Shown here one piece after another: positions 48,030 to 58,765 of a stretch of DNA of 64,000 nucleotides. The translations under genes and the position numbers were made by a program. The notes under the pieces are model-generated. The model worked only from the letters and a program-made list of their open reading frames with translations. It searched no databases and was not told where the DNA came from. This DNA is from Ursus arctos (taxonomy: Eukaryota > Chordata > Mammalia > Carnivora > Ursidae): positions 53,069,689 to 53,133,688 of the forward strand of contig NW_026622797.1 of the NCBI RefSeq assembly GCF_023065955.2. Reading direction: 5' to 3'. How positions within the stretch are numbered: position 1 is the stretch's first letter; every line of letters begins with the position of its first letter.

Positions 48030-48130
48030 AAGAAGCCCACATCCCTAAGATCCCTATAAAACAAGGGGCAAGGCCTGGGACCCAGTCAATAATTTGGGCT
48101 CTGGAAACCCCGCAACCTCTCTTCATCAGA

Positions 48131-49031
48131 ATGACAAGAAGGAGAAGCTCCCCCCAGCAAAGAAAAGACAGTGAGTCTGTGGCCTCTGCCACAGAAATAA
48201 TGGATATGGATGTAACCAAATTATCAAATGGAATTCAGAGTAACGATGGTCAAAATGATAAGTAGAATTGAAAAAACTATTAACGAAAAGGTTACTGAGA
48301 ATATAGAATCCCTAAGGACAGAAATGAGAGCGAATCTGACAGAAATTAAAAATTCTATGAGCCAAATGCAGGCAAAACTAGAGGCTCTGACGGCCAGGGT
48401 CACAGAAGCAGAGGAACGGGTTAGTGAATTGGAGGATGGGTTAATAGAGGAAAAAATGAAAATAGAAGATGGTCTTAAAAAAATCCACGCCCACGAATGT
48501 AGGTTACGGGAGATTACTGACTCAATGAAACGATCCAATGTTAGAATCATCGGCATCCCCGAGGGGGTGGAGAAAAACAGAGGTCTAGAAGAGATATTTG
48601 AACAAATTGTAGCTGAAAACTTCCCTAATCTAGCAAGGGAAACAAACATTCGTGTCCAAGAGGCAGAGAGGACCCCTCCCAAGCTCAACCACGACAAACC
48701 TACGCCACGTCACGTCATAGTGCAATTCGCAAATATTAGATGCAAGGATACAGTATTGAAAGCGGCCAGGGCAAAGAAATTTCTCACGTACCAAGGCAAA
48801 AGCATCAGAATTACGTCAGACCTGTCTACACAGACCTGGAATGAGAGAAAGGGTTGGGGGAGCATATTTAAAGCTCTTTCAGAGAAAAACATGCAGCCAA
48901 GGATCCTTTATCCAGCAAGGCTGTCATTCAGAATTGATGGAGAAATAAAGACATTTCAGAATCGCCAGTCACTAACCAATTTTGTAACCACGAAACCAGC
49001 CCTACAGGAGATATTACGGGGGGTTCTATAA
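48131..49031 (+). pseudogene. L1 ORF1 (RNA-binding chaperone), frameshifted
   Basis: ORF1p is the RNA-binding trimer that coats L1 RNA in the cytoplasmic ribonucleoprotein. The natural start is most likely the ATG at 48131 (basic N-terminus MTRRRSSPQQ), but that frame stops after about 44 codons. The rest lies in another frame, open as 267 codons from 48228 to 49031, consistent with a 2-bp loss near 48226. In that frame, residues 1-100 are heptad-rich coiled coil (QAKLEALTARVTEAEERVSELED). RRM-like sequence starts near 104 (NVRIIGIPEG), with RHVIVQF at 161-167. The C-terminal domain ends in NFVTTKPALQEILRGVL. The total is about 300 codons, short of the human 338. Confidence 0.93.
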
Positions 49032-49103
49032 AAGTAAAAAGGCCCCAAGAGTGATACAGAACAGAAAGTCACAGCCAATACAAACAAAGACTTTACTGGC
49101 AAC

Positions 49104-52100
49104 ATGGCAACATTAAAATCATATCTCTCAGTAATCAGTCTTAATGTAAATGGTTTGAACCATCCCATAAATCGCCACAGGGTTGCAGATTGGATAAAAA
49201 GAAATGATCCATCCATTTGCTGTCTACAAGAGACTCATTTCAAACCCAAAGATGCATTCAGACTGAGAGTAAGGGGATGGAGTACCATCTTTCATGCAAA
49301 TGGACCTCAAAAGAAAGCTGGGGTAGCAATTCTCATATCAGATAAATTGGATTTTAAACTACAGACTATAGTTAGAGACGCAGAAGGGCACTATATTATT
49401 CTTAAGGGAAGTATTCAACAAGTGGATATGACAATTATAAATATATATGCCCCCAACAGGGGAGCAGCAAGATACACAAGCCAACTCTTAACCAGAATAA
49501 AGAGACATATAAATAAAAATACATTAATAGTAGGGGACCTCAACACTCCACTATCAGAAATAGAACACCCTGGCAAAAACTAAGCAAAGAATCAAAGGCT
49601 TTGAATGCCATACTCGACGAGTTGGACCTCATAGATATATATAGAACACTACACCCCAGAACCAAAGAATACTCATTCTATTCTAATGCCCATGGAACAT
49701 TCTCAAGAATAGACCATGTTCTGGGACACAAAACAGGTCTCAACCGATACCAAAAGATTAATGCATATTCTCAGACCACAACGCTCTGAAATTGGAACTC
49801 AACCACAAGGAAAAATTTGGAAGAAACTCAAACACTTGGAGACTAAGAACCATCCTGCTCAGGAATGACTCGATAAACCAGGAAATCAAAAATCAAATTA
49901 AACAATTTATGGAGACCAATGAGAATGAAAATACAACAGTCCAAAACCTATGGGATACTGCAAAGGCAGTCCTAAGGGGGAAATACATAGCCATCCAAGC
50001 CTCACTCAAAAGAATAGAAAAATCTAAAATGCAGTTTTTATATTCTCACCTCAAGAAGCTGGAACAGCAACAGAGGGACAGGCCTAATCCACGCACGAGG
50101 AAGCAGTTGACCAAAATTAGAGCTGAAATCAATCAAGCAGAAGCCAGAAGTACAGTAGAGCAGATCAACAGGACTAGAAGCTGGTTCTTTGAGAGAATCA
50201 ATAAAATTGACAGACCACTGGCAAGACTTATCCAAAAGAAAAGAGAAAGGACCCAGATTATTAAAATTATGAATGAAAAAGGAGAGGTCACGACGAGCAC
50301 CATTGAAATTGGAAGGATTATTAGAAATTTTTATCAACAGCTATATGCCAATAAACTAAGCAATCTGGAAGAGATGGAATCCTTCCTGGAAACCTATAAA
50401 CTACCAAGATTGAAACCGGAAGAAATTGATTTCTTAAACAGGCCAATTAATTATGAAGAAATTGAGTCAGTGATAAACAACCTTCCAAATAACAAAACTC
50501 CAGGCCCGGACGGTTTTCCTGGGGAATTCTACCAAACATTCAAAGAAGAAATAATACCTATTCTCCTAAAGCTATTTCAAAAAATAGAAACAGAAGGAAA
50601 GCTACCAAACTCATTCTATGAGGCCAATATTACCTTGATCCCCAAACCAGGCAAAGACCCCATCAAAAAGGAGAATTACAGACCGATTTCCCTAATGAAT
50701 ATGGACGCCAAAATCCTCAACAAGATACTTGCTAATAGAATCCAACAGTACATTAAAAGGATTATCCATCACGATCAAGTGGGATTCATACCTGGGATGC
50801 AAGCGTGGTTCAATATTCGCAAATCAATCAGAGTGATACATCATATCAACAAGAAAAGACTCAGGAACCATATGATCCTCTCAATCGATGCCGAAAAAGC
50901 ATTTGACAAAATACAGCATCCTTTCCTGATTAAAACCCTTCAGAGTGTAGGAATAGAAGGTACATTTCTCAATCTCATAAAAGCCATCTATGAAAAGCCT
51001 ACTGCAAATATTATTCTCAATGGGGAAAAGCTGGAAGCCTTTCCCTTAAGATCAGGAACTCGACAAGGATGCCCACTCTCGCCACTATTATTCAACATAG
51101 TACTAGAAGTCCTTGCAACAGCAATCAGACGACAAAAAGGGATCAAAGGTATTCAAATTGGCAAAGAAGAAGTCAAAATGTCTCTCTTTGCAGATGACAT
51201 GATACTCTATATGGAAAACCCAAAAGAATCCACTCCCAAACTATTAGAAGTTATAGAGCAATTCAGTAACGTGGCGGGATACAAAATCAATGCTCAGAAA
51301 TCAGTTGCATTTCTGTACACGAATAACGAGACCGAAGAAAGAGAAATTAGGGAATCCATCCCATTTACAATAGCACCAAAAACCGTACGTTACCTTGGAA
51401 TTAACTTAACCAGAGACGTAAAGGACCTATATTCTAGAAACTATAAATCACTCTTGAAAGACATTGAGGAAGACATAAAAAGATGGAAAGATATTCCATG
51501 CTCATGGATCGGAAGAATTAACATAGTTAAAATGTCCATGCTACCCAGAGCAATCTACACTTTCAATGCTATCCCGATCAAAATACCGAGGACATTTTTC
51601 AAAGAACTGGAACAAACAGTCCTTAAATTTGTATGGAAACAGAAAAGGCCCCGAATCTCCAAGGAACTGTTGAAAAGGAAAAACAAAGCTGGGGGCATCA
51701 CAATGCCGGATTTCGAGCTGTACTACAAAGCTGTGATCACAAAGACAGCATGGTACTGGCACAAAAACAGACACATAGACCAATGGAACAGAATAGAGAG
51801 CCCAGAAATGGACCCTCGGCTCTTTGGGCAACTAATATTTGATAAAGCAGGAAAAAACATCCGGTGGGAAAAAGACAGTCTCTTCAATAAATGGTGCTGG
51901 GAAAATTGGACAGCTACATGCAAAAGAATGAAACTTGACCACTATCTCACACCATACACAAAAATAAACTCCAAATGGATGAAAGACCTCGATGTGAGAC
52001 AGGAATCCATCAAAATTCTAGAGGAGAACATAGGCAACAACCTCTACGACATCGGCCAAAGCAACCTTTTTCATGACACATCCCCAAAGGCAAGAGAAAC

Positions 52101-52918
52101 AAAAGATAAAATGAACTTATGGGACTTCATCAAGATTAAAAGTTTCTGCACAGCCAAGGAAACAGTCAGAAAAACTAAGAGGCAGCCCACGGAATGGGAG
52201 AAGATATTTGCAAATGACACTACAGATAAAGGACTGGTATCCAAGATCTACAAAGAACTTCTCAAACTCAATACACGAGAAACAAATAAACAAATCCAAA
52301 AAATGGGCAGAAGATATGAACAGACACTTTTCCAATGAAGACATACAAATGGCTAACAGACACATGAAAAAATGTTCAAAATCATTAGCCATCAAGGAAA
52401 TTCAAATCAAAACCACACTGAGATACCACCTTATGCCAGTTAGAATGGCAAAAATAGACAAGGCAAGAAACAGCAATTGTTGGAGAGGATGTGGAGAAAG
52501 GGGATCCCTCCTACATTGTTGGTGGGAATGCAAGTTGGTACAGCCACTCTGGAAAACAGTGTGGAGGTCCCTTAAAAAGTTAAAAATTGAACTACCCTAT
52601 GATCCAGCCATTGCACTACTGGGTATTTACCCCAAAGATACAGACGTAGTGAAGAGAAGGGCCATATGCACCCCAATGTTCATAGCAGCAATGTCCACAA
52701 TAGCTAAATCGTGGAAGGAGCCGAGATGCCCTTCAACAGATGACTGGATTAAGAAGTTGTGGTCCATATATACGATGGAATATTACTCAGCTATCAGAAA
52801 GAACGAGTTCTCAACATTTGCTACAACATGGACAGCACTGGAGGAGATAATGCTAAGTGAAATAAGTCAAGCAGAGAAAGACAACTATCATATGATTTCT
52901 CTCATCTATGGAACATAA
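49104..52918 (+). pseudogene. L1 ORF2 (endonuclease-reverse transcriptase), frameshifted
   Basis: ORF2p nicks target DNA and reverse transcribes L1 or SINE RNA. The start ATG at 49104 gives MATLKSYLSVISLNVNGLN; Asn14 and Glu43 of the AP-like endonuclease are present (SLNVNGLN, LQETH), as are GDLN and FSRIDH further on. Frame breaks occur near 49576-49600, 49755-49770 and 52298-52303 (A-run). Between the second and third, codons from 49792 to 52338 are open for 848 residues. They hold [42 protein letters not shown] and the catalytic FADD at 51187-51198. The endonuclease His of SDH (49771-49779) falls in the RT frame. The last frame (to 52918) has the Cys motif CX3CX7HX4C (CWRGC..., LLHCWWEC) and ends MISLIYGT. 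No full protein can be made. Confidence 0.96.
51187..51198 (+). other. Reverse transcriptase catalytic FADD box
   Basis: Codons for Phe-Ala-Asp-Asp in the sequence [11 protein letters not shown]. The two aspartates coordinate the metal ions of polymerisation. Intact in the open 848-codon frame. Confidence 0.95.
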
Positions 52919-53204
52919 GAACTAGGATGATCGGTAGGGGAAGAAAGGGATAAAGAAAGGGGGGGTAATCAGAAGGGGGAATGAAACATGAGAGACTATG
53001 GACTATGAGAAACAAACTGAGGACTTCAGAGGGGAGGGGGGTGGGGGAGTGGGATAGACCGGTGATGGGTAGTAAGGAGGGCACATATTGCATGGTGCAC
53101 TGGGTGTTATACACAACTAATGAATCATCGAGCCTTGCATCGGAAACCGGGGATGTACTGTATGGTGACTAACATAATATAATAAAAAATCAATAAAAAA
53201 AAAA
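52919..53204 (+). other. L1 3' UTR with G-rich tract, AATAAA and A-tail
   Basis: Begins after the ORF2 stop. It holds purine-rich G-runs (52934-53053), a stretch shared with copies at 29485 and 39497, the polyadenylation-type 'aataaa' at 53181-53186 and an A-tail to 53204. Confidence 0.92.
53031..53053 (+). other. G-quadruplex motif in L1 3' UTR
   Basis: GGGG-A-GGGGGG-T-GGGGG-AGT-GGG. G-quadruplexes in primate L1 3' UTRs have been reported to favour retrotransposition; the same could hold here (inference). Confidence 0.75.
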
Positions 53205-53221
53205 AAAAACCCGAAAGAGGG
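53205..53221 (+). repeat. 3' target-site duplication of the full-length L1
   Basis: Perfect second copy of the 46978-46994 duplication. The flanking sequences join as one continuous pre-insertion site. Confidence 0.95.
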
Positions 53222-54005
53222 AGGGGTTCAGAGAGTTTCTGGGTTAAAGAACACAAGAATATATGAAGAGAGTGACGTGCCTGAAGAGGGCATGGAAGCT
53301 CTGAGCCCTTTCCTCATACTTTTCCCCCGTGCATCTCCTCCATCAAGCTGTTCCTAAGTTACATCCTTCTATTAAAAAGCCTTGTAATCTAGTAAGTAAA
53401 ATGTTTTCCTGAGTTCTGTGAGTTGCTCCCGCAAATTAATTGAACTCAGCGGGGGGGTTGTGGGAACCTCTGAGGTATAGCGGATCGGTGAGACATACAG
53501 GTGACCATCTGTACTTGTGATTAGCATCTGAGGAGAGTGGGGCAGGCTTGTGGGACTGAGCCCTTGTGGAATCTGACGCTATCTTCAGGTAGGTAATGTC
53601 AGAATTGAGTTGATTTGTAAGACACCCATCTGGTGCCAGAGAATTGCTTGGTGTTGTGTTGGGAGCCCCCCCACCCCCCCCAAACACACGTTGGAATTGG
53701 TGATCAGAACCCAATTAAAGTGATTGTCTGAATGTCTTTTTAAATTCTTTTAAATTTACCACCATAAGGCACAGTTACTGAACTGAGTAACTGAGTTCAG
53801 AGTTACTCTGAAAACACCGAGTTCAGAGCTAAGCATTAGGGTTCACTATGTTTAATGTCAGTATCTGTTCAGAACTGTAATCTAAATTCCTCTTCTAAGT
53901 CAATCTCAGGAGAAAACAGAGAAGGGGAAGGTATATGTAGGATATCAGCATTTTCTTCTCTGAGAATGGCTCTGTGTGAAGCAGTAAGGTAGTTTTTATT
54001 TTTAA
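53222..54005. other. Unique noncoding stretch
   Basis: A C-rich run lies at about 53666-53681. 'gagttcagag' is repeated around a small palindrome at 53793-53831. No gene recognised. Confidence 0.4.
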
Positions 54006-54009
54006 CATA

Positions 54010-54195
54010 TTGTCTCATGTGATCATTATAGAGTGCCAAGTGTTTGGGAATATGCCCCATTTCCAGATGAAGAAACTGAAACTCAGAGAATTTAGATCAC
54101 ATGCTCAAGTTTCCATAGCCTAGTAAATTCAAGAGATGGAATATGTAGCCAGATCTCTAATTTCCATAATCATGCTCTTTCCTCCACAACTGCTA
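54010..54195 (+). repeat. MIR, plus strand
   Basis: 'gccccatttccagatgaagaaactgaaactcagag', 'cacatgctcaagtttccatagcctagtaa' and 'gtagccagatctctaatttcc' are sense MIR landmarks. Confidence 0.75.
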
Positions 54196-54291
54196 CCTCT
54201 CATAGAGCAAGAGAAGAATCTTATGTCATCACATGACAAAATAATTTTGGGTTTTGGGGTCATTTCTCACTTTAGTTTTTATTAATATCTT

Positions 54292-54463
54292 TTTTATAAA
54301 GATTTTATTTATTTATTTATTTGAGAGAGAGAGAGAGAGAGCATGAGCAATGGGGAGGGGCAGAGGGAGTGGGGAGCCTGACATAGGGCTCTATCCCAGG
54401 ACCCTGGGATCATGACCTGAGCCGAGGGCAGACACTTAACTGACTGGGCCACCTAGGCACCCC
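54292..54463 (-). mobile_element. Can-SINE, minus strand, with 11-bp target duplication
   Basis: The reverse-complemented SINE starts at the tail ('aaagattttatttatttatt'), then a (GA)n stretch, then 'atcatgacctgagccgagggc', and ends 'gggccacctaggcacccc'. 'attaatatctt' flanks it at 54281-54291 and 54464-54474. Confidence 0.95.
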
Positions 54464-54474
54464 ATTAATATCTT

Positions 54475-55779
54475 GATTAATAAAAAAGTTTTCCCCTATC
54501 ATTAAGATGCTACAAGATAATGAGTTGCTTTGTTTTTAACCCATGCCAATTCCTGATAAACTATAAATGTTTAGAAGATAAATTCTAAAGTTAACCTTAG
54601 AATTGATTTCTTAGAAAATACTTGCTCAAAAAGATTTACAGTATCTCACCTGCTTTTTTCTATTCCTTTCATTTGGTAGACTAGCCCCTCAAATCCACTT
54701 AGGAAAGAACTCTTGGTATTGTAGCTTTCCCTTCCTAATAAAGCATTCTGATACATGGGAAGGTAGCTGCCTGAAGTATTTGAGTGTTACAAAATATACC
54801 AAAAGATGTGTACCATATTTATTAAGAACATTCCTAAATGAGTTGTCTTCTATGTGTGAATACAATTTTTTTTTTGTTTTTTTCTATCTAAATTCCTTAA
54901 CATACCTTACTAAGGTTAATCTTAGTTTATGTATTTGTTTCCTATTATGGAAAAAAGTCTGTTTTTTATTTTACAGTGGCCTGTTGCTGATATAGATGCT
55001 ATGGATAGCTTGTCTTTGTCTTTTATACAAATATTACTGGATGATATACTCTTTTGATAAATATTAAGTTAATTTCCTATTATGGTGATTGTGTAAATAT
55101 ATTAATATGGTTTGCAAATAATGATAATTGTCTTGAGGGGGAAAAAAGCAATCCCTAACATCCAGGAACTGGTCTGGTACTATTAGTCGGGCCTTGGTGT
55201 TCTTCCATTAAATATATACAATTTCACAGAACATTAGCATCAGACAAGGCCACACTGTGACCATGATGAATCCAGATGAAAACAAGACCACTCTGTAATC
55301 ATGTCTGAGCACAGACAAAACATGAACAATGTCCAAGCCACAAAATACCAAATAGATCCCTATTTTGACTAATATGTGTGATTGTTAATTTTTACCAGTT
55401 ACGGCTTTAGCCTTAGTCCAGTCTCACATACCTCTAGAAAAGATTTATTAAGATAGTCACTTATAGAGTTATCTTCACTTCATGACCACGTCCTGTCCAG
55501 AGGTGAGTCCTACTTCCTTAAACCCACCCCAAAGTCACTTGATATAAGCCAAATTATTTAAGTCCTTTCCAATATTTTGTTAGTGAGACACCCCACAATT
55601 CACCATTCATTTCATTCTCCAGCTAGCCTTCCCTCTCCCTGCAAGGACTGATAAGCCCAAACTGTTTAACAACAGGTGTGTTCTTGGTGGTCTTTATCTG
55701 GAGGACATTGACAATTTTTTCATAGCAACTTTTTTTATTTCGTTTTCATATCTTATTACATTGGCCAGATTCTAAAATA
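54475..55779. other. AT-rich stretch, possible ancient LTR-like segment 55130-55730
   Basis: 54475-55130 is AT-rich without features. 55130-55730 has the look of an old repeat ('gaggtgagtcctacttccttaaaccc', 'caagtcctttccaatattttg'-like phrases) that I cannot assign. Confidence 0.3.
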
Positions 55780-56075
55780 ACAAAGAATAATAATAGCGAC
55801 AGCGAACATTCCTGTTCGAAGGGACTAACCATGGTATTAATACTTGCTTTCCTTTTAAAGTGGGTTCTTTTACCATATTAAGTAAGAATGCTTCTATACT
55901 TTGAAAAAATGTTTATTTTGAAATTGACACAAATTTTAAATATTTTTTTGTCTATTAACACTTCTTTTTTAAATATTGTAATGGGACATTATTTTGATAG
56001 ATTTTCCTTCCATGAATTTCTAGGATAAATCCTTTTTGGTTGTGGTTAGTTGATTTTTAATGAATTTCAGCTTTA
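55780..56075 (-). mobile_element. Very old L1 ORF2 fragment, minus strand
   Basis: 'agcgaacattcctgttcg' and 'ttccatgaatttctaggataaatcc' followed by 'ttggttgtggttag' align by eye with antisense L1 ORF2. Heavily diverged and AT-rich. Confidence 0.5.
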
Positions 56076-56094
56076 ATAAATTATGTAATTTATT

Positions 56095-56165
56095 AATTTC
56101 ATTCATTTAACAGATGTTCTTTGACTACCTACTATATACGAAGTTCTATCTTAAGTCCTAGACAT
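56095..56165 (-). repeat. L2 3' end fragment
   Basis: 'tcattcatttaacagatgttctttgactacctactatatacg' is the antisense L2 terminus. Confidence 0.6.
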
Positions 56166-56666
56166 GTTGCAATTTAAGAATTCATAGGGAGGGATGGCTC
56201 TAAAGAGGCATCCTTTTAAACGAACTGTTCTGTATCATGACTGCTGTGGTGGTTACACATATCTCCATGTGATAAAATTGCAAGGAACAACACACAGACA
56301 CACACACACACATAGATTAGCACATGCAAAATTTATGAACTCTGAATCAGGTTCACAGATTCTGTTGATGTCAATTTCCTGGTTGTGATCTTGTACCATG
56401 GTTATTCAAGTTGTTGCCGTTGGAGGAAATCAAGAACTCTGTACTGTGTCTTACAACTGCATGTGACTCTACTATTATCTTAAAATCAAAAGTTTTTTTA
56501 AATTATATAGTCCCTGACATCACATAGAATACAATCTAATAATTAACATAGATCATTAAAAAAAGAACTATATGTTAACTACTATAATATAGAGGAAAAG
56601 TAATGGGTGCCATAAGTGCATACAATATTGGAGCCTGTACTTAAGGGTCAAGAAAGGTCTCCCTAT
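56166..56666. other. Unique noncoding stretch with a short (CA)n
   Basis: An imperfect CA array lies at about 56290-56312. Otherwise AT-rich and featureless. Confidence 0.45.
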
Positions 56667-56867
56667 GGGGCGCCTGGGTGGCTCAATCCTTAAGCATCTG
56701 CCTTCAGCTCAGGGTGTGATGCCAGAGTCCTGGGATCGAGCCTCGCATCGGGCTCCCTGCTCCACTGGGAGCCTGCTTCTTCCTCTCCCACTCCCCCTGC
56801 TTGTGTTCCCTCTCTCTCTGACTGTCTCTCTCTCTGTGTCAAATAAATAAATAAAATCTTGAAAGAG

Positions 56868-56895
<28 letters not shown>
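56667..56895 (+). mobile_element. Can-SINE with a (GAAA)n tail
   Basis: Head 'ggggcgcctgggtggctcaa', body 'ggctcagggtgtgatgccag', tail 'aaataaataaataaaatcttgaaag' passing into a (GAAA)n array. 'agaaaggtctcccta' (56651-56665) and 'agaaagatcacccta' (56896-56910) differ at two of 15 positions. I read them as a decayed target duplication, so the GAAA array is part of the tail. Confidence 0.92.

Positions 56896-56902
<7 letters not shown>
56861..56902. repeat. (GAAA)n microsatellite
   Basis: About nine GAAA units directly attached to the SINE tail. Confidence 0.95.
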
Positions 56903-56903
<1 letters not shown>

Positions 56904-56925
56904 CACCCTAAAGATGTAACATTTA

Positions 56926-57115
56926 TTTTTCTTAAAGATTTTATTTATTTGAGACATAAAGAGAGAGAGAGAGCACACGAGCGGAGGGGAGGGGCAGAGG
57001 GAGAAGCAAACTCCCCCCTGAGCAGGAAGCCTGATATAGGGCCTGATCCCAGGACCCCGAGATCATGACCTGAGCTGAAGGCAGATGCTTAACTGGATGA
57101 GCCACTCAGGCACCC
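56926..57115 (-). mobile_element. Can-SINE, minus strand, close to the plus-strand SINE
   Basis: Tail 'cttaaagattttatttatttgag' on the left, then a (GA)n part, then 'gatcatgacctgagctgaaggc' and 'gccactcaggcacccc'. 'atgtaacattta' (56914-56925) and 'atgtaatattta' (57120-57131) form a duplication with one mismatch. Confidence 0.93.
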
Positions 57116-57124
57116 CAAAATGTA

Positions 57125-58540
57125 ATATTTAAAATGAAGTCTAAGAATGAGTAGGAATTGGCCAAACAAAAAAGAGGAGAAAGATAGAAGATTATCATCT
57201 TTCAGGGAGTGGAGTCTCAGCAGAGAATCACGAGGAAGGTTGACAGAAGATAATGCTGTGGTAGAGTTTGGGAACAGGTCATATTGGACCTGGGGATTAT
57301 GGTAACTTTTTAAGAGAATAATGAGGAGCCACTAAAAAGCTTTAAACAAAGCAGTAATAATTTCAGGTTTATATTTTTAAACTATTACTTTGACTTTCAG
57401 GTACAGAACAGCTTGATTGGAAAGGATACCTGAAAACATGCGGAAAGAAGGAAGCTCTCCTGGAGTCCAGGTTAGTGATGGGGTGCTTGGAATTGGTTGG
57501 GAGTGGTGAAGATGGGAATCAGTGAATGGATTCAAGAGTTACTGGATAGGTTTGGAAATGATTTGAATGTGAGTTGTTGATGGTTTAGATTATATCCAGA
57601 TTTTGGCATGGACAATGGAATGCATGGAGAAGCCATATTCTCAGGTGTGGAGGATTAAAGGAAGTACAGATCTGAATGGGTAGGGGATGGTTTGGTTCCA
57701 TTTTAAATCTAAGATAAAATGCCAGCAGGTGCCTGGATGGCTCGGTTGGTTAATCATCTGTCTTCGGCTCAGGTCATGATCCCTGGGACCTGGGATTGAG
57801 CCCTGTGTCAGGCTCCCTGCTCAGCAGGGAGTCTGCTTCTCCCTCTCCCTCTGCCCCTACCCCCCCACCATGTTGCTCTCTGTCTCTCTCTCAAATAAAT
57901 AAATAAAATCTTTTTTAAAAAAATAAGATTCCAGAAAGACTTCCAAGTGGAGATTTCAAGTAGGCAAGTCGGTATCTCCAACTGGAGCACAGAAATAGAG
58001 ATGTGGGCCAGAGGTAAAGTTTCAAGTCGTTGGCATATAGATGATACTTAAAGTCAGGGGGGTAGTTACAGTCATTGAGGGAGAATGGGAAGAGAAAGAA
58101 AAGTGGCCCAGAGAAAATTCTTGATGAACACGAACACTTAAAGGCCAGGGAAACTTAGAAGTAGCAGTCAAGAGGGATTCGAAATCTAAGAATGATTTTA
58201 GGGAAGCAGAAGGAAAAGAGTATTTCAAGAAAGAAATAGCAAATCTGTTAAATGCTCTGCGGAGAAGTAAAGTCAGATGAGGCATAGAAGTGACCATTGG
58301 ATTTAGCAATATGAAGATCTCTTGTAACTGGGGTGAGGAAGGGGAGAAGGAATACAAATGGAGGTAGGCTTGCTAATTTGGAGGAAGATGAGAGAGCTGT
58401 AGCTGGGTGCTATCGACTTCCTCTACAAAAGAATAGATAATGGGAAAGGAGATTTAAGAAGAATGAGGAAGGTGTAAAATAATTGTTGCAAGAGAGAAGG
58501 ACTAGAGTAAATAGTGAGTAGACCAGAAAAACATTTCAAC
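57125..58540 (-). mobile_element. L2 (LINE2) fragment, minus strand, split by a SINE
   Basis: The phrases 'gagtaggaattggccaaac', 'ggtcatattggacctggggattatgg', 'gcagtaataatttcagg', and further right 'gtcagatgaggcatagaagtgaccattggatttagcaatatg' follow antisense L2/CR1 coding sequence. The SINE at 57726-57922 divides it. All frames are broken. Its boundaries are approximate. Confidence 0.55.
57726..57922 (+). mobile_element. Can-SINE, plus strand, within the L2
   Basis: Head 'aggtgcctggatggctcgg', body 'cttcggctcaggtcatgatcc', 'gtcaggctccctgctcagc', CT-rich part, tail 'aaataaataaataaaatcttttttaaaaaa'. 'ataaaatgccag' (57714-57725) and 'ataagattccag' (57923-57934) are a decayed duplication with two mismatches. 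Confidence 0.93.
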
Positions 58541-58679
58541 CACTGAGGTAGATTTTTTAAAGTTTAAATAAATGGAAATTATCCAAATTTTCTCTTGGAT
58601 GAGAAGACTCAATATTGCAAAGATGTTAATCCTCTTCACATCTATCATTCTATTCGATGTGGTAATCCTAATTCTTACT
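58541..58679. other. Unique AT-rich stretch
   Basis: Nothing recognised. Confidence 0.4.
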
Positions 58680-58765
58680 AAAATTACTATGATAGCGCAT
58701 ACTTACAGAGGGCTTACTATGTGTCAGGCACTGGGTTAAATGCTCATAAAACCCTAATCAAAGTC
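58680..58765 (+). repeat. MIR 5' fragment
   Basis: 'acttacagagggcttactatgtgtcaggcactgggttaaatgc' is the sense MIR core. Confidence 0.7.

Larger units (their letters stand above)
46995..48130 (+). promoter_or_regulatory. L1 5' UTR / internal promoter region
   Basis: CpG-rich (47000-47760) in contrast to the flanks. It begins with 'ggctggagttaagatggcgg'; the 'aagatggcgg' box at 47004-47013, ten bases from the start, matches the YY1-type element that in human L1 sets the transcription start. A SINE insertion at 47838-48029 splits it about 100 bp before ORF1. Promoter activity is inferred from the family. Confidence 0.8.
46995..53204 (+). mobile_element. Full-length L1 (LINE-1) retrotransposon, disabled
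   Basis: Order: 5' UTR (46995-48130), ORF1 (48131-49031), 72-bp spacer, ORF2 (49104-52918), G-rich 3' UTR (52919-about 53190), A-tail. The length of about 6.2 kb is usual for a mammalian L1. Retrotransposition works by ORF2p nicking and reverse transcription of its own RNA at the target; the 17-bp perfect duplications at both ends record that event here. A Can-SINE lies inside the 5' UTR. One frameshift in ORF1 and three in ORF2 leave no complete protein, so the copy should be immobile, although several breaks sit in or near short runs and assembly error should be considered. Confidence 0.98.

Noticed and set aside
49792..52338. Functional host gene with reverse transcriptase
   Set aside because: The frame is ORF2 of an L1 bounded by target duplications, with frame breaks on both sides.
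55130..55730. LTR of an endogenous retrovirus
   Set aside because: Looks repeat-like, but I see no paired LTR, primer-binding site or retroviral coding remnant; left unassigned.
58022..58357. 111-codon minus-strand open frame
   Set aside because: Falls within a degraded L2 segment; residual transposon frame or chance.
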